A stretch of DNA of 64,000 bases from Acanthacorydalis orientalis (taxonomy: Eukaryota; Arthropoda; Insecta; Megaloptera; Corydalidae), in NCBI GenBank assembly GCA_034766995.1, contig CM068314.1, positions 28,885,208 to 28,949,207 on the forward strand, given 5' to 3'. Within the stretch, counting starts at the first letter, position 1; each line of letters opens with the position of its first letter. Under the pieces are notes generated by a model, which saw only the letters and a program-made list of their open reading frames with translations, had not been told where the DNA came from and searched no databases. The position numbers were made by a program, and so were the translations under genes. Below are positions 13,621 through 24,866 of this stretch, one piece after another.

Positions 13621-13621
<1 letters not shown>

Positions 13622-13900
13622 CACGTACATTTTTGTTTCATCGTTAAATTAACCCTCTCAAAGACGTACTGTGTGATTATATCATTGACCACAATGAAAC
13701 CTAATGATAGGTTTCTGAACAGCCACAAAAAGCTCACTTTATTTGGGAATTTAATTTGATCGAAATGTATGAATCGTATTATATTTTTCTCAAACAGATC
13801 GTATATTTTTTTATTATTAAAGTTAATGGTCATAAATTAAATTTCATTTAATAAAAGTGCATGGTTATTATCGGGATTATCTTATAATCAATCTTTGTGT

Positions 13901-13903
<3 letters not shown>

Positions 13904-13940
<37 letters not shown>

Positions 13941-13955
13941 ATAGATAGATAGATG
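13904..13955. repeat. compound SSR (TA)n(GATA)n
   Basis: A TA run is followed by AAAGATAGATAGATAGATG. Confidence 0.9.
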
Positions 13956-14854
13956 TAGATATTATACATAGAGTCTATTGAAACATCTATACGTTTGTTA
14001 CCAGAAATCAATTGATAGAGTTAATTACAAATTTTTGATATAGAAATATAAAATATTATAAGAATAAAAATATTAAAACATTTAGTAGTTGTTTAATTTA
14101 AATTTCAAATAATATCCATTTATTACAAAAAAAAATAAAGACTTCATTAAATAATGATATTCATTGCTTTTATTACTTCAGAAGCTAACATTAATAATAA
14201 AATGATAAATAATTTTGTTTATAAAATGTATTAATACTTCATAAAGAAAAAATTATATTTTTTTAAATAAATGTCAAATGAAAACAAAACACTCAATTGC
14301 ATCTTCTTACATAGTTGAGCATAAATTATTAAAAAAATAATATTTGTATTTAACAATATTCTTTTTAAGTACCCTTTTCGTTTTTTTGAAAATTGATTAA
14401 ACGTAAAATCTGTGTACATGCGATGAGCTTTTTTAAATGTGTTGTAATAATAAGAAAGCTAAGTTCAAATAAAATTTGCACAAAGATTTTAAAGGGTTTT
14501 AAAAACAATATAAGCAGTCAGTAACTAAAACGATATTTTATTTACACAATGAAAAAAGAAAATAATGCCAATCAATATCGATTTATAAAAAGAATATTAT
14601 ATTAAGCTCAATATCCTTCGGTGCTCTTGTTTATACGAATGCTTAAAAAAAATAATGAATCAAATTCAAATTAGTTAATAATCAATTTTCATGCCATATC
14701 GTAAGTTTTCTAACTGATCCTTCGTTTTAAGTAGACATGAAAAATTAGAAAATCATTTAAGCTTATGTGAGCTCTGTATGAAACTGTCTCAATCTCATTT
14801 TAATGAAAAAAATACTTAAGAAAAGACCATCGTTGAAATTAATTTTTAAATGTC

Positions 14855-15260
14855 TCATTCGTGATTACTGAAATTTCCATTACACGGATAATGTATTATT
14901 TGCTTATAAGAAACGCGGTGACAAAATCCGAGCAGCCCGATTATAAGCGACACGTAGAGACGTACGAAGCGTGGAGCCCAGCGAACTATTCGAACGAACG
15001 TGTCTTTTTGTCCTCTGTGATGAATGCTGCGGCAATAGAAACGTTTTAGCACAAAACATACAAAACTTTTAACGCTGGCGAGAAGTGCAATTAGAATTTA
15101 ATTAATTATGCTATATGAAAGAGCTGCCGCACAACTGGTTTTCATACACACAACTATATGAAAACTTACATATTTTCATACTGAATGAAACGAACTGAAT
15201 GGTGTGTTCGTTCGTGGAATGTTCAGTATTGAATTGAATGCTTCAACTTTTAGTCAGCGA
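14855..15260. other. GC-richer island with open frames on both strands
   Basis: CpG-rich sequence (GACACGTAGAGACGTACG, CGAACTATTCGAACGAACG) gives overlapping 62- to 65-codon frames on both strands, neither recognised. CGAACGAAC near 14995 and GTTCGTTCG near 15205 are inverted copies about 210 bp apart. It is more consistent with noncoding constrained DNA than with a gene. Confidence 0.3.
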
Positions 15261-15486
15261 TGATGGATAACGACTTTTTGTTTCTGTTGTTTATAAAGTT
15301 TAGTTTTGTAATTCGATGAAATTGAAGAATTTGTTATTTCAAATTATATAAATTTTAGAGGATTCACTGTCTATAATTACAGCGTTTATTTTATATCGAA
15401 ATAACGAAACGAATACTTTATGACTTCATTGATGTAACAATGGTTCGTTCAGGTGTAATTACAAAAATAATTAAATATATTTAAAA

Positions 15487-15488
<2 letters not shown>

Positions 15489-15533
<45 letters not shown>
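15489..15533. repeat. (TA)n abutting the LINE 3' end
   Basis: A clean TA run passes directly into ATCATTATCATCATCAG, the complement of the LINE's TGATGATGATAATGAT tail. Confidence 0.92.
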
Positions 15534-15534
<1 letters not shown>

Positions 15535-15539
15535 TTATC

Positions 15540-15970
15540 ATCATCAGACTCAGACTCTGTCAATCCACTTCTGGATAAAGGCATCTTCCATGCTTTTCCA
15601 TTTCGTACGATTGAATACATCTCTTTTCCACTGATTTTCAATAAAATTTTTAATTTCCTTATCCCACCTGTTCATTGGTTTCTTTCTTGGTCTGTTTATA
15701 TTCGTTCGTTCCCAGTTAATAATTTCCGTTGTCCATCGGTTGTCTTCTTTTCTTGCAACATGACCCACCCATTTCCAGACTCCTTACTCTTATTATTACA
15801 TCTGTGACTCTTGTCTATTTTCGTATCCATCCTCTCTTGTTATTTCTAGCATGAATCTGTCCATACTTCTCTGTGTTCTTTGGAGTCTGAATGATTTTGA
15901 AGTTAAGCACCCATGTTTTGCTGCCGTGGATAAGGACTAGTAGTATACATTAATCAAATACTTTATACTG
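15540..15970 (-). mobile_element. LINE (non-LTR retrotransposon) 3' end fragment
   Basis: The minus strand encodes the extreme C-terminus of an insect-type LINE ORF2 (endonuclease/reverse transcriptase protein). An uninterrupted 72-residue piece (15768 down to 15550) begins MGHVARKEDNRWTTEIINW and continues with RPRKKPMNRW; its spaced Trp and basic residues are typical of these tails. Further upstream, in shifted frames, come CILLVLIHGSKTWVL and LQRTQRSMDRFMLEITRE, which resemble the segment just after the RT domain. At least one frameshift and in-frame stops separate these blocks. The element is 5'-truncated near 15970, as usual after incomplete reverse transcription. Its 3' terminus runs through GATGATGATAATGATA directly into a (TA)n tract at 15489-15533. 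It is dead. The clade (RTE-like is my guess) is unproven. Confidence 0.8.
15550..15768 (-). pseudogene. LINE ORF2 C-terminal remnant (72 codons)
   Basis: This is the open part of the LINE relic. It has a polar, Trp- and Lys/Arg-rich composition (GHVAR, DNRWTTEI, WDKEI, WKRDVF, WKSMEDAF, KWIDRV) unlike the Tyr/Ile strings from repeats elsewhere in the window. The first Met is an internal residue, not a real start. The stop lies about 17 bp before the microsatellite-like 3' end, so the 3' UTR is almost absent. Confidence 0.75.
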
Positions 15971-16225
15971 TCAATACATATATTTGGAGCTAAAAAGTAC
16001 GATGATTAGTCAGGAAGTATAGGTCATATTTTATACACATTTATTGTGTTCACTATACTATTAGTTTCGCATGGATATATAATCGTTAATCGGTATAATT
16101 GCTATAACTAAAATTCAAACTTGTTTCATTGTCTGTTCTATCGTTTATACTTCTATAATATAACCGCTCTTCTTTCTGTATATACCAAAAAACAGTTCGT
16201 TATTATCTTTTTTGGAATGCTGTAT

Positions 16226-16925
16226 ATACAGAATGACCCATAAATAATTTCAGTTTTGAAATTTGAGTAATAAAAAAACATTATCATATGTAAAAAAAAT
16301 TATTGTGTAACTTTGTAGAGTCCGTTGAAAATTAGTTATTAAAATTAACATCATCTAAATGTAAACCATTACGTGTACGGTAATGTTCTAAATGATCCTT
16401 GAAATTATTCACCACGCTGCACAAATTGTTTTCAATATTTCCTCAATTTCTTTCAGGATATTTTCTTGTAACTCCAGTACGGAGCCAGGATTTATTTGGT
16501 AGACTCTACTTTGGAGGTATCCACATAAAAAAATCCATCGGAGTTAAGTCCGGACTATGAGGTCATGTTATGTCACCTCTTCGAGATATTAGTTTATTCC
16601 AAAAAAATGCTTGAACGATCTGAAGAGATGTGTTTGATGAATGGACTGTCGCTGCATCTTGTTGAAACCATGATTGCTAATTGTACTCAAAAAAATTGAG
16701 TTGAAAAAACATTCAAATCATCTCCAACTCATCTCAATCCGAATTAACAGTTACCGTGTGGCCTCTGACTTTAAAATAAGGATCGATTATCACGTGATCC
16801 GTCATAGCGACCAAAACTTGGACTGTATAAAGGCTTTTGGTGCTTGAGTTTTGGATTTTCCTCACTCCAATAACGACAGTTTTGTTTATTGACGTGCCCG
16901 TTGATAGAGAGAACTATCTATACTC
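16226..16925 (-). mobile_element. mariner-like (probable DD41D) transposon relic, 5'-truncated
   Basis: Reverse translation of the minus strand gives, from high to low coordinates, NGHVNKQNCRYWSEENPKLK, then DHVIIDPYFK, WFQQDAATVHSSNTSLQIVQ, LISRRGDIT, PHSPDLTPMDFF and NGLHLDDVNF. These are ordered blocks of a Tc1/mariner-superfamily transposase. QQD carries the second catalytic Asp and MDFF the third. About 40 residues separate them (counting a stop as one), with an apparent one-codon loss, which fits a DD41D (rosa-type) spacing. Frameshifts and stops interrupt it. The left end reads TATACAGAATGACCCA, a plausible degenerate 3' terminal inverted repeat. No matching 5' end is visible past 16925. 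Confidence 0.78.
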
Positions 16926-17329
16926 GTAAATATAAAAACTAAATAACCAATATATTATGTATAAATACTATTAATTTATAATGAAATTAGAAATAAAATA
17001 ATATAATGTAGATAGACCGAAAATAAAGAGGGATAGTTAGATTATTTATTTATTTAAATTATAATTTACATACACATGAACTATAAAATATTCATACATA
17101 TGCAATGGTTGTCATTGCCACATATTTTATGTTTAAATAATTATTAATCGATAAGAATTCAAATTCTATTTTATATTGTTTAATCAAACAAAAATCAGTA
17201 ACAAAAAGGTTAAATAACCTCAACAATTTATTAGAATGATTTTAATTCAGACTATTTCTTATTAAATAAATTCTTAATACAAGAATGTAATGTTAACTAT
17301 AGGAAAATAATAATAATACCATATATTCT

Positions 17330-17700
17330 TCTATGAAACACCCCACTTTAACCCAACAATGGTTACTCGAAACGTATGCGTTCTATCAACAAGCGAAGCA
17401 GGGTCGCCAACATCCAAAATGTAAACTTATTACTCGACAATGACGCAGCTGATTCAATGCAATGACTTTTTTAGGATTAGTTTGCGCGTACGTCTCGCTG
17501 TCACTCGGTAATTCAATTCGACGATAATAATTGTGCGTTCATGTAAATAAAAAAAAAATGTAAACGTGTACGTTGAAAATTTCAATGGAAAATGTCACGT
17601 CATGACCCCAAAGCGATCATGTTTTGCAGAACCCCTTATACGGAAATGTATCATAGACGGACGACTTTAAAATCATTGTTCGAACGCTGAATATAATTGT
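17330..17700. other. GC-richer island with CRE-like and nuclear-receptor-like sites
   Basis: Mixed-composition sequence includes TTTGCGCGTACGTCTCGCTG. The adjacent motifs TCACGTCA (17595-17602, CRE-like) and TGACCCCAAAG (17603-17613, reverse complement CTTTGGGGTCA, a nuclear-receptor half-site type) abut without a gap. It reads as a candidate enhancer. Confidence 0.35.
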
Positions 17701-18359
17701 ATTCTTCAATTATAGAACTTGTAAAGAGTTTAATTCAGATGTCATTACATATATAATAAGTTAAGAGTGAACTCTAATGTTGTGATTTCTATGTGAAACA
17801 TTTTATAAATTATATGTGTATAAAAATTACATGTTATAAAATAGAAGCTTCAGTAATAGGCTGATAATTTATTTTTAATAGTATATATTTCCTTTTTAAG
17901 TAATACACATATAAGAAATTAAATTACATCTTATAAAATGTAAGAAAATCGAAAAGGTTTAATTATGTAAATGCATTTTCATTAATGATGAAGTATATGT
18001 CTGTGTTTACAATATTAACCAAATCAGTATGTAATCTCACACAATTACCACATTATTCTAATCATAACCATCGTGTTTTTTGTAGTGTTATACATATTAA
18101 TTGTACAATAAATTGATATATTTGGAAATATCGTAACATTATCGATGTAATTATTCGATTTATTTATGCAAGCAAATCATTTATCTGCTGTAGTCGCATT
18201 TATAGTGTTAATATCACTAAAATATTCTTTCGCGTTAATCAAATCTTTAAATTAATTATGTTAAATTGATTTCATCGTACGTCATTTCAACAGTAGCATT
18301 TCTAACTAAATCATAAGAACGATTATATAAAAAAGACACTTGTATAGAAAATAATAGTA

Positions 18360-18720
18360 TAGTTTTGTCTCCATTTCGCGCCGCTTCTCATCCATATTTT
18401 ACACATCCAAAAGTATTGTAATACACTACCGGAGTGAACATATCAGAAAATCGGATGACTTGCGCAAATCTCGGCATGTGGCACAATTCAACGTTGTTGT
18501 TCTCAAGTGATATATTATTCTGAACGCTTCCGAGACCAGCGTCAGTTTCAGAGTTAATGTTTTATAAATTGTCCACAAGGAATGGGTACGTCGCTGCCGC
18601 GTCGGCCATTGTATACGACAGTAACTAAAACTGTTTCGAATAGAGAAGATCGTTTCTTATACCACTTCTTGTCTTTTTTCAACTGAACGTATTTGTTTAC
18701 ACACAATGCTAGCATGGATT
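18360..18720. other. GC-richer island, candidate regulatory DNA
   Basis: The island contains CCATTTCGCGCCGCTTCTC, CACAATTCAACGTTGTTG (Sox-like ACAAT in both orientations) and GTCGCTGCCGCGTCGGCCAT. No frame is open for long, and no promoter elements are clear. Confidence 0.33.
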
Positions 18721-18885
18721 TTTTGGCGAATTTTTAGATTACTTTAAACGTATGTCGACTGGAAATTTATTCTAGAATAATAGCCTTTCGATTTTTTGGC
18801 ACGTTTCGAATGAGTCGGCAGAAATGTAAATTTTTCAAAACAATCTAATCGAACTTATACGAACACACATAAATAAATATACGGA

Positions 18886-18902
18886 CATACACACACACAG
18901 GC

Positions 18903-18987
<85 letters not shown>
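18886..18987. repeat. compound SSR (CA)n(TA)n(GT)n
   Basis: ACACACACA, about 62 bp of TA with one C interruption, then 21 bp of GT. CA lies on the left and TG on the right of a single TA core. Confidence 0.93.
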
Positions 18988-19305
18988 CAATCAAGTAAAA
19001 TTTCTCGAAGTTTAAGATTTGAAAATAAATAATTTGAATAAAAATAATTCACGTTTATGTACCTTTCAAAATTTATCCAGTTCTAGATTTATAAGAATTT
19101 AATTTTTTTAACAAATAAATTTCTCGCTCCCCTAAAAACTATAAAAAGTTTAATAACTGGTTATTAATCATTTTCATTGTTTTTTATGTGCATTTAGATG
19201 GCAATTCTGTCATCTTCAGAGCGCTAAAATACAGAAATAAAAATTATTTTTCTATCTTAACGTTAAAAAATCATTGAAAATGTCCTTTACTTATTTAAAA
19301 TAGCG

Positions 19306-19365
<60 letters not shown>
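19306..19365. repeat. (TA)n, about 58 bp
   Basis: A clean, uninterrupted TA run. Confidence 0.92.
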
Positions 19366-19368
<3 letters not shown>

Positions 19369-20004
19369 ATATTTCATTTTACTTCATATATTTTTTTAAT
19401 ATAAATCAATTTGCAATGTTTTAATCATCATTTTTAGATACCAAATGCAAATAAATATATCGTAACTTACAAGCACAAATAGTATACATACATGTAATTA
19501 TAAAATAACTGATAGCATTTTTTCATCAGACACGACAACAGTTTCACAGACAAATGAGTTAATAGCTTTATTGAAATAAAAGAGAAACATAAATTACATC
19601 CAATACAATCTAGTCATCATCAGAGTACTAATTAAATTGAAACGCGTAGTATTGTATATCTACAGATTAGTGCCCTTTGCATAAAAGTTAATTAACCTAA
19701 ACACAACAAAACATACATAAAAAATAACTTAATAAAGCTATCAGCATTCCACCCATTACATGATACGTTCGTGTCGAATAGCAATTACTCATATCATCTG
19801 ATATGTGAGAATTATGAAAAGTGCATTTGCGTTCGGCACAAAAAAAATAAACAAGGAAAAATATATATAATCGATATGTCACGTAACAGTCAATTTTTAA
19901 AATGAAAAAGAAACTAAACACCAGATATGTATCATAATATATTCAAATAAAGATAAACGCATACGAGAAATAAAGCTGTATGTCCTCAAATTATGTAAGT
20001 TTAT

Positions 20005-20022
20005 ACATATATATATATATAC
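20005..20022. repeat. short (TA)n
   Basis: About 18 bp of TA within TATACATATA…ACATTTGTGT. Confidence 0.6.
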
Positions 20023-20300
20023 ATTTGTGTATGGATATATGTGTTTAGTATGTATATAGTATGAATCTAAAAAACTTCAATAAAGAACACAATTTTAAAT
20101 ATCAAAACTAACTACAAAAGTTTTCTTTTATATTTTCATAAACGTTAAGATTTTTTTTAAACAAATATACAAGAAAAATATTAAAATTATTTATTATGAC
20201 ACTTCAAAAATTGTAAATTAATGATAATAGAGAATAACAAAACTTTCTTCACTAAAATTGAACTTTGGAACAAATTTGAAGAACAATTAAAAATAACCTG

Positions 20301-20301
<1 letters not shown>

Positions 20302-20341
<40 letters not shown>

Positions 20342-20363
20342 GGTGTGTGTGTGAGAGAGAGAA
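20302..20363. repeat. compound SSR (TA)n(GT)n(GA)n
   Basis: About 37 bp of TA, then GTGGGTGTGTGTGTG, then AGAGAGAGAAAG. Confidence 0.9.
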
Positions 20364-21119
20364 AGTGATATAAATGATATAAGTTACTACCCTCGAAGAA
20401 AAATTCATATCAAAATTTACTCACAATTCCGTTAACTAATTTTAAAAAGGTCTCGTTTTGATGGTAAAAAATATTTATAAAAATCGTCAAATATTTACGT
20501 ATGAAAATATAAAAATCTATAGGTATTAATTAGATTTTTATTCAAAAATATGAAAGAAGATTTTTATCTTTATATGAGTTTACATTGGTACTTAAAATTA
20601 TGAAAAAATCAAAATTTTTATACTTCCTATCTAAAAGTAATACCATTGAAATATTTATTATTCCAGCATATAAATCAGACAAAGATAAATTATTGAATAC
20701 ATTTACATTTATATTTTTTCTAAAAAAATATTTTTATATTATTAATTAAATTGTGAACTTAAACTACTCTAGAGTATTAATGGCTTTTCTCGAATATTAA
20801 ACTTTTTCTGTATCAAACAGTACCCACAACCAAAAGCCTACTACTTACCACCCATTTAAACTCATAGATAATGGTCATTTTTGTTTCTTTTCTATCTTTA
20901 ATTCAATAGCCCAATTTAGACAAAACTAATAACAAAAACTAAGTCTATTTTACAAAAATACAGTACGAAAAATGTACTTTAAAATGATATTAACATGAAC
21001 ACGATAAAATGACACTTTCATTGAAAAAAATGAAGGTTAGTATTCAGAAAACAAACACCACAATTATTTTTCTACCAGCCTAATACTTGTTGAATTTATT
21101 TATTATATTCTTATAAATG

Positions 21120-21122
21120 AAT

Positions 21123-21183
<61 letters not shown>
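21120..21183. repeat. (TACA)n(TA)n
   Basis: ATATACATACATA leads into about 52 bp of TA. Confidence 0.92.
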
Positions 21184-21187
<4 letters not shown>

Positions 21188-21486
21188 TTAATAAACCTAT
21201 TTGCTCCAAATATTTCCTTCAATTTCTATAAATATCTTATTTTCAATACGTGTTCATTTTATAAACAATAACCAATACCTTTTTTATTATATTAACCAGT
21301 AGCCTTTTTAATATGAACTAATTAATTGCTACAATTTTTTTAAAAAAATTAGCTATTTATCATTTGAATATAACTTTTCAGTAAGATTATTTCAACGGTT
21401 TATTATATTTCATAAATGGTGTATATCAATAACAATTAAAATTATAAAATCGAAAAATATATTAAAATTATAAGTATATCTACATC

Positions 21487-21524
<38 letters not shown>

Positions 21525-21531
21525 AAGAAAG
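21487..21531. repeat. compound SSR (TA)n(GA)n
   Basis: About 22 bp of TA joins 17 bp of GA, then AAAGAAAG. It mirrors the (TC)n(TA)n tracts at 1.2 and 4.3 kb. Confidence 0.92.
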
Positions 21532-21709
21532 CGATATCCGATTTTTGCATATATGTATAATTTTTTCAAATAAAAAAATATAATAAAATAAAAACACAAC
21601 ATTAATTAATACATGTGTGATCACAGCAAGTTGCTAAAGACAAAAAATGAAATTTTTGTAAATATTATTAAAATATTTTTATTCCATCTCTATTACATAC
21701 GTACACACT

Positions 21710-21714
<5 letters not shown>

Positions 21715-21755
<41 letters not shown>

Positions 21756-21788
21756 GTTAAAGACACACATGCACACACACACACACAT
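21715..21788. repeat. (TA)n and separate (CA)n
   Basis: A 37-bp TA run, 12 bp of unique sequence, then CACACATGCACACACACACACACA. Confidence 0.88.
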
Positions 21789-21889
21789 ATTAACGCGGTT
21801 GTGAGTTTATAAATAGTAACAATTTGCAAAGAAACGAAAAGCACATATAGGAAATTACTGACGGACTAATGAAAATTGAGAAAAATATC

Positions 21890-22230
21890 AGATTGCTTCC
21901 AGTCTGACAGAATGAGAAATGTCCGCTATTTTCCAGCGTAGCGTGCCACGAAACAATGTCGATATTATGAAATATAAATTTATAGTCTCATTCGACGCGT
22001 GTACCACCTATACGAAAATAATACGTTTCAGTTCTCCAGCTGAAACCGCGCGCATTCGATGTCTGCCGAATGAAATATGGCCTTTCTCGTTCGTATCGCG
22101 TATCCAGAAAACCTACCGTGCAACTACCTGCCTACACACCGTGTGTATTTCTAACGTGCGATTAAAGAATACAATAACGTTGCATTACCATACGAATATA
22201 TACATATCGAGTTGGATCGGTCGGTAAAAT
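21890..22230. other. CpG-rich island upstream of the 25-codon ORF
   Basis: Sequence such as GCGTAGCGTGCCACGAAAC, GAAACCGCGCGCATTCG and TTCGTATCGCGTATCC shows no CpG depletion. A 102-codon frame (from 21919) is open but has no recognised motif. Its position directly before a Kozak-like ATG makes a promoter plausible. Confidence 0.33.
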
Positions 22231-22306
22231 GGCGGAATTCAGTATCGAAATGGCAGCAGAGTTGAGACGAATTAAATCTAATTACATGTTCGACATCAGT
22301 GTTTAA
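22229..22306 (+). CDS. candidate 25-codon small ORF with good start context
   Basis: GGTAAAATGGCGG gives an insect-like Kozak context (A-rich before ATG, G at +4). The frame encodes MAEFSIEMAAELRRIKSNYM plus five more residues and a TAA at 22304. The composition (acidic then basic, one short amphipathic stretch) differs from the Ile/Tyr/Lys noise elsewhere. It lies at the right edge of a CpG-rich island. It may be a small protein, the first coding exon of a larger gene, or a chance ORF. AAAATGGCGG also matches a YY1/Pho-type site. No family was recognised. Confidence 0.25.
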   Translation: MAEFSIEMAAELRRIKSNYMFDISV

Positions 22307-22648
22307 CGAAAGTATTGAAAGTAAATAAACAAAAAGCACTTGTAGAAGTATCGTTACTGACAATCTAAAGTAATATACAATAATATTTAAAAATGATTTT
22401 TTTTTAATTTTGTTACATACATAACTAATTCTTTAGTTTCTCATATGAATAATAACCATAAGCATCATCAAATGTAACAAAAATTACAAACTAGAAAATT
22501 AAAGTAATCATTTCACAAATTGAAATCATTATTTTCGAAACATATTCTTCAATCTTTACAAAATAAAATTCAAATCACAGTAAACACAAATGAAAAAGTA
22601 CATTTTTCGGTATTAAAAAATCTATGAAAATACTAAATGATCATAATT

Positions 22649-22650
<2 letters not shown>

Positions 22651-22699
<49 letters not shown>
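22651..22699. repeat. (TA)n upstream of the 22.7-kb mariner
   Basis: A clean TA run ending 40 bp before the mariner's left terminus. Confidence 0.92.
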
Positions 22700-22701
<2 letters not shown>

Positions 22702-22739
22702 TTATTTCAAATTATAGAATATTTTATTTTTCCTAAATA

Positions 22740-24060
22740 TTAGGTCGGTGCAAAAATAATTGCTGTTTTTATCATTTTAAGTTTGGCAACGATTATTCTA
22801 CTTACCGTGATTTTTTGTTAGAGTCATGTAAACAATTTCATTGTAAACAATGAAATTAGCACTACTGATTTCAGCGTATGTCTATTGTTTTCATTCTTTA
22901 GTACAGTTGGATAAAACCCTTTAGATTGGACATGGAAAAAAGCAAATACTCACGATTTTGTTGTATGGGTTTAAATTGAGACGTAAAGCAAGAGAACATG
23001 CTCGAAATAGCAAATTTGTTTTTTACGAAGAGTCAATTAGTGAACATACAGCTCAACACTGGTTCCACAAATTTCGTAATGGAAACGAAATCTTTGATGA
23101 TGCGGGGGATGTGGACGACATTCGGCTATAGACAATAATGATTTAAGAACCATTATTGAAGCGGATCCACGTAAAACAACTCAAGAGGTGGTATGAGAAC
23201 TTAATGTTGATCATTCAATAGTTGTTCGAGATTTGAGCCTGATTGGAAAAACAAAAAGATGAATAAATGGGTGCCGTATGAACTAAACGAGTATCAAGCA
23301 ATTCGGCGATACTAATTCTGCTCTGCGCTTGTTTGCGTAACAAAAATGATCCCTTTCTTGATCGTAGTGTTACATATGATAAAAAGTAGATTCTCTATAA
23401 CAATCGGAAAAGTTCATCACAGTAGCTAAACCGAAGAGAAACATCAAAACAGTTTCCTAAACCGAAGCTTTATAGAAAAAAGATTATTGTCATTGTTTGG
23501 TGGTCGGCAAGTGACATCATTCACTACAACTTCCTCAATGCTGGTGAAATAATAACAGCAAAAAAATATTGCCAGGAAATTGAAAAAATGCATCAGAAGT
23601 TACATCGTTTACGGCCAGCATCAGTCAATCGAAGAGGACCAATTCTTCATGACAACACCAGACCACACGTCTCACGCATTACTAAAAAAAGTAAATGAAC
23701 TGAGTTATGAAACCTTACCTCAGTCACCATATTCTCCGGACCTGTCTCTGACAGATTATCATTTTTTTAAATATTTGAGTAATTTCCTACAAGAGAAGGT
23801 TTTCAAAAATAAAGCATCATCTTAAAGCGCTTTCGATAAATTTTTTAATTCTAGGACTTGAGAATTCTATCTTGTAAGAATAAACAAACTTATTTCCTGT
23901 TAGAAAAAATGTGTGCAGGCGGTCCTTATTATTTTGATAATAAATATAATTTTTAACTTCTTAACGGTCTTTATTTTGATTAATAAATATAATTTTGAAC
24001 TAACATATGCGTCTTTATACTCGATACGTAAAAAACGCAATTATTTTTGCACCAACCTAA
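22740..24060 (+). mobile_element. mariner transposon, full length, TA target site duplication
   Basis: The element is bounded by a recognisable inverted repeat pair. The left end starts TTAGGTCGGTGCAAAAATAA and the right end, reverse complemented, starts TTAGGTTGGTGCAAAAATAA, with further matching into TTGC. TA dinucleotides flank both ends (22738-22739 and 24061-24062), as expected for mariner insertion. The 1.32-kb length is that of complete mariners. The termini resemble the cecropia/Hsmar1-like mariner lineage (inference from the repeat). It carries one transposase pseudogene on the plus strand. It sits about 40 bp downstream of a (TA)n tract. Confidence 0.95.
22932..23956 (+). pseudogene. 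mariner transposase pseudogene (DD34D type), frameshifted
   Basis: This decayed mariner transposase would have had about 340 codons. The start ATGGAAAAAAGC has lost one A relative to the copy at 46.4-47.6 kb, which shifts the frame after the fourth codon. Recognisable blocks follow in different frames: the helix-turn-helix region (SISEHTAQHWF-like), GPILHDNTRPHVS with the second catalytic Asp, and LPQSPYSPDLSLTDYHFFKY with the third Asp. The end matches the family's short C-terminus (…GGPYYFDN). Several frameshifts and stops make it non-functional. The 246-nt open stretch at 23580-23825 covers only the catalytic C-terminal part and is in the transposase frame only in its second half. Confidence 0.9.
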
Positions 24061-24191
24061 TATAATGTACACCTTAAATATTCAATTATTACTGAATTTA
24101 ATAATAAAATATAAATAAATAACAGGTGTAATATTAATACTAAATAACAAAAGAGTAATTTTCTAAAAATGGTCATAATATAAATTTCAAC

Positions 24192-24192
<1 letters not shown>

Positions 24193-24246
<54 letters not shown>

Positions 24247-24276
24247 GTGTATATATATATATAGGTATATATATAC
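24193..24276. repeat. interrupted (TA)n
   Basis: A 45-bp TA run, then TATGTATATATGTGTATATA and a TAGGTATATA break. Confidence 0.9.
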
Positions 24277-24464
24277 AAATTGATTTATATGTAATTTAAA
24301 AGAAGTATCCTTTAAATTTGAGAAACTCAATACATTACATCATTTATTATAATGAAAAAAAGATAAAAAATAGATTGAAACTGTCAAACAAAGACCGCAT
24401 CTCAGATCACAAATGAAAGATACTCTTTTAAACTGGCAAAGCTATTTAAAATTCTACGTTTTTT

Positions 24465-24665
24465 TGTTACAGGTCCTATTTACAATGCCGATTTGAATAT
24501 AGTAATTTACGGAGTCAATAGACAGACGATGATTCCGCCATTGTATTGTACGTGTGTTTAATCACCAGGGACGCAATATGTCGCCAGATATTTGAGTGTG
24601 AAATCCCGATTTCGTTTCAGTTATCAACCATTTCCTGGCTAATTATCTTTTATCTTTTTTTCGTA
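24465..24665. other. small GC-richer island
   Basis: ACAGACGATGATTCCGCCAT, GTACGTGTGTTTAATCACC and GGGACGCAATATGTCGCC mark a 200-bp island between AT-rich blocks. No ORF or repeat was recognised. Confidence 0.25.
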
Positions 24666-24759
24666 TTGTTCTAGTTCACGTTTTTAATTTTCTGTTTTTA
24701 TAAAGGAGTATGCGAATACGAAATTAAACGATTGTCATTGTAATAATATTCTTAATAAT

Positions 24760-24866
<107 letters not shown>

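Noticed and set aside
14855..15052. Overlapping 62- and 65-codon frames on both strands
   Set aside because: Open frames on both strands reflect the GC rise and low stop density; no motif supports either.
23580..23825. 81-codon plus frame as an independent gene
   Set aside because: It covers the catalytic part of the 22.7-kb mariner. Only its second half is in the transposase frame.
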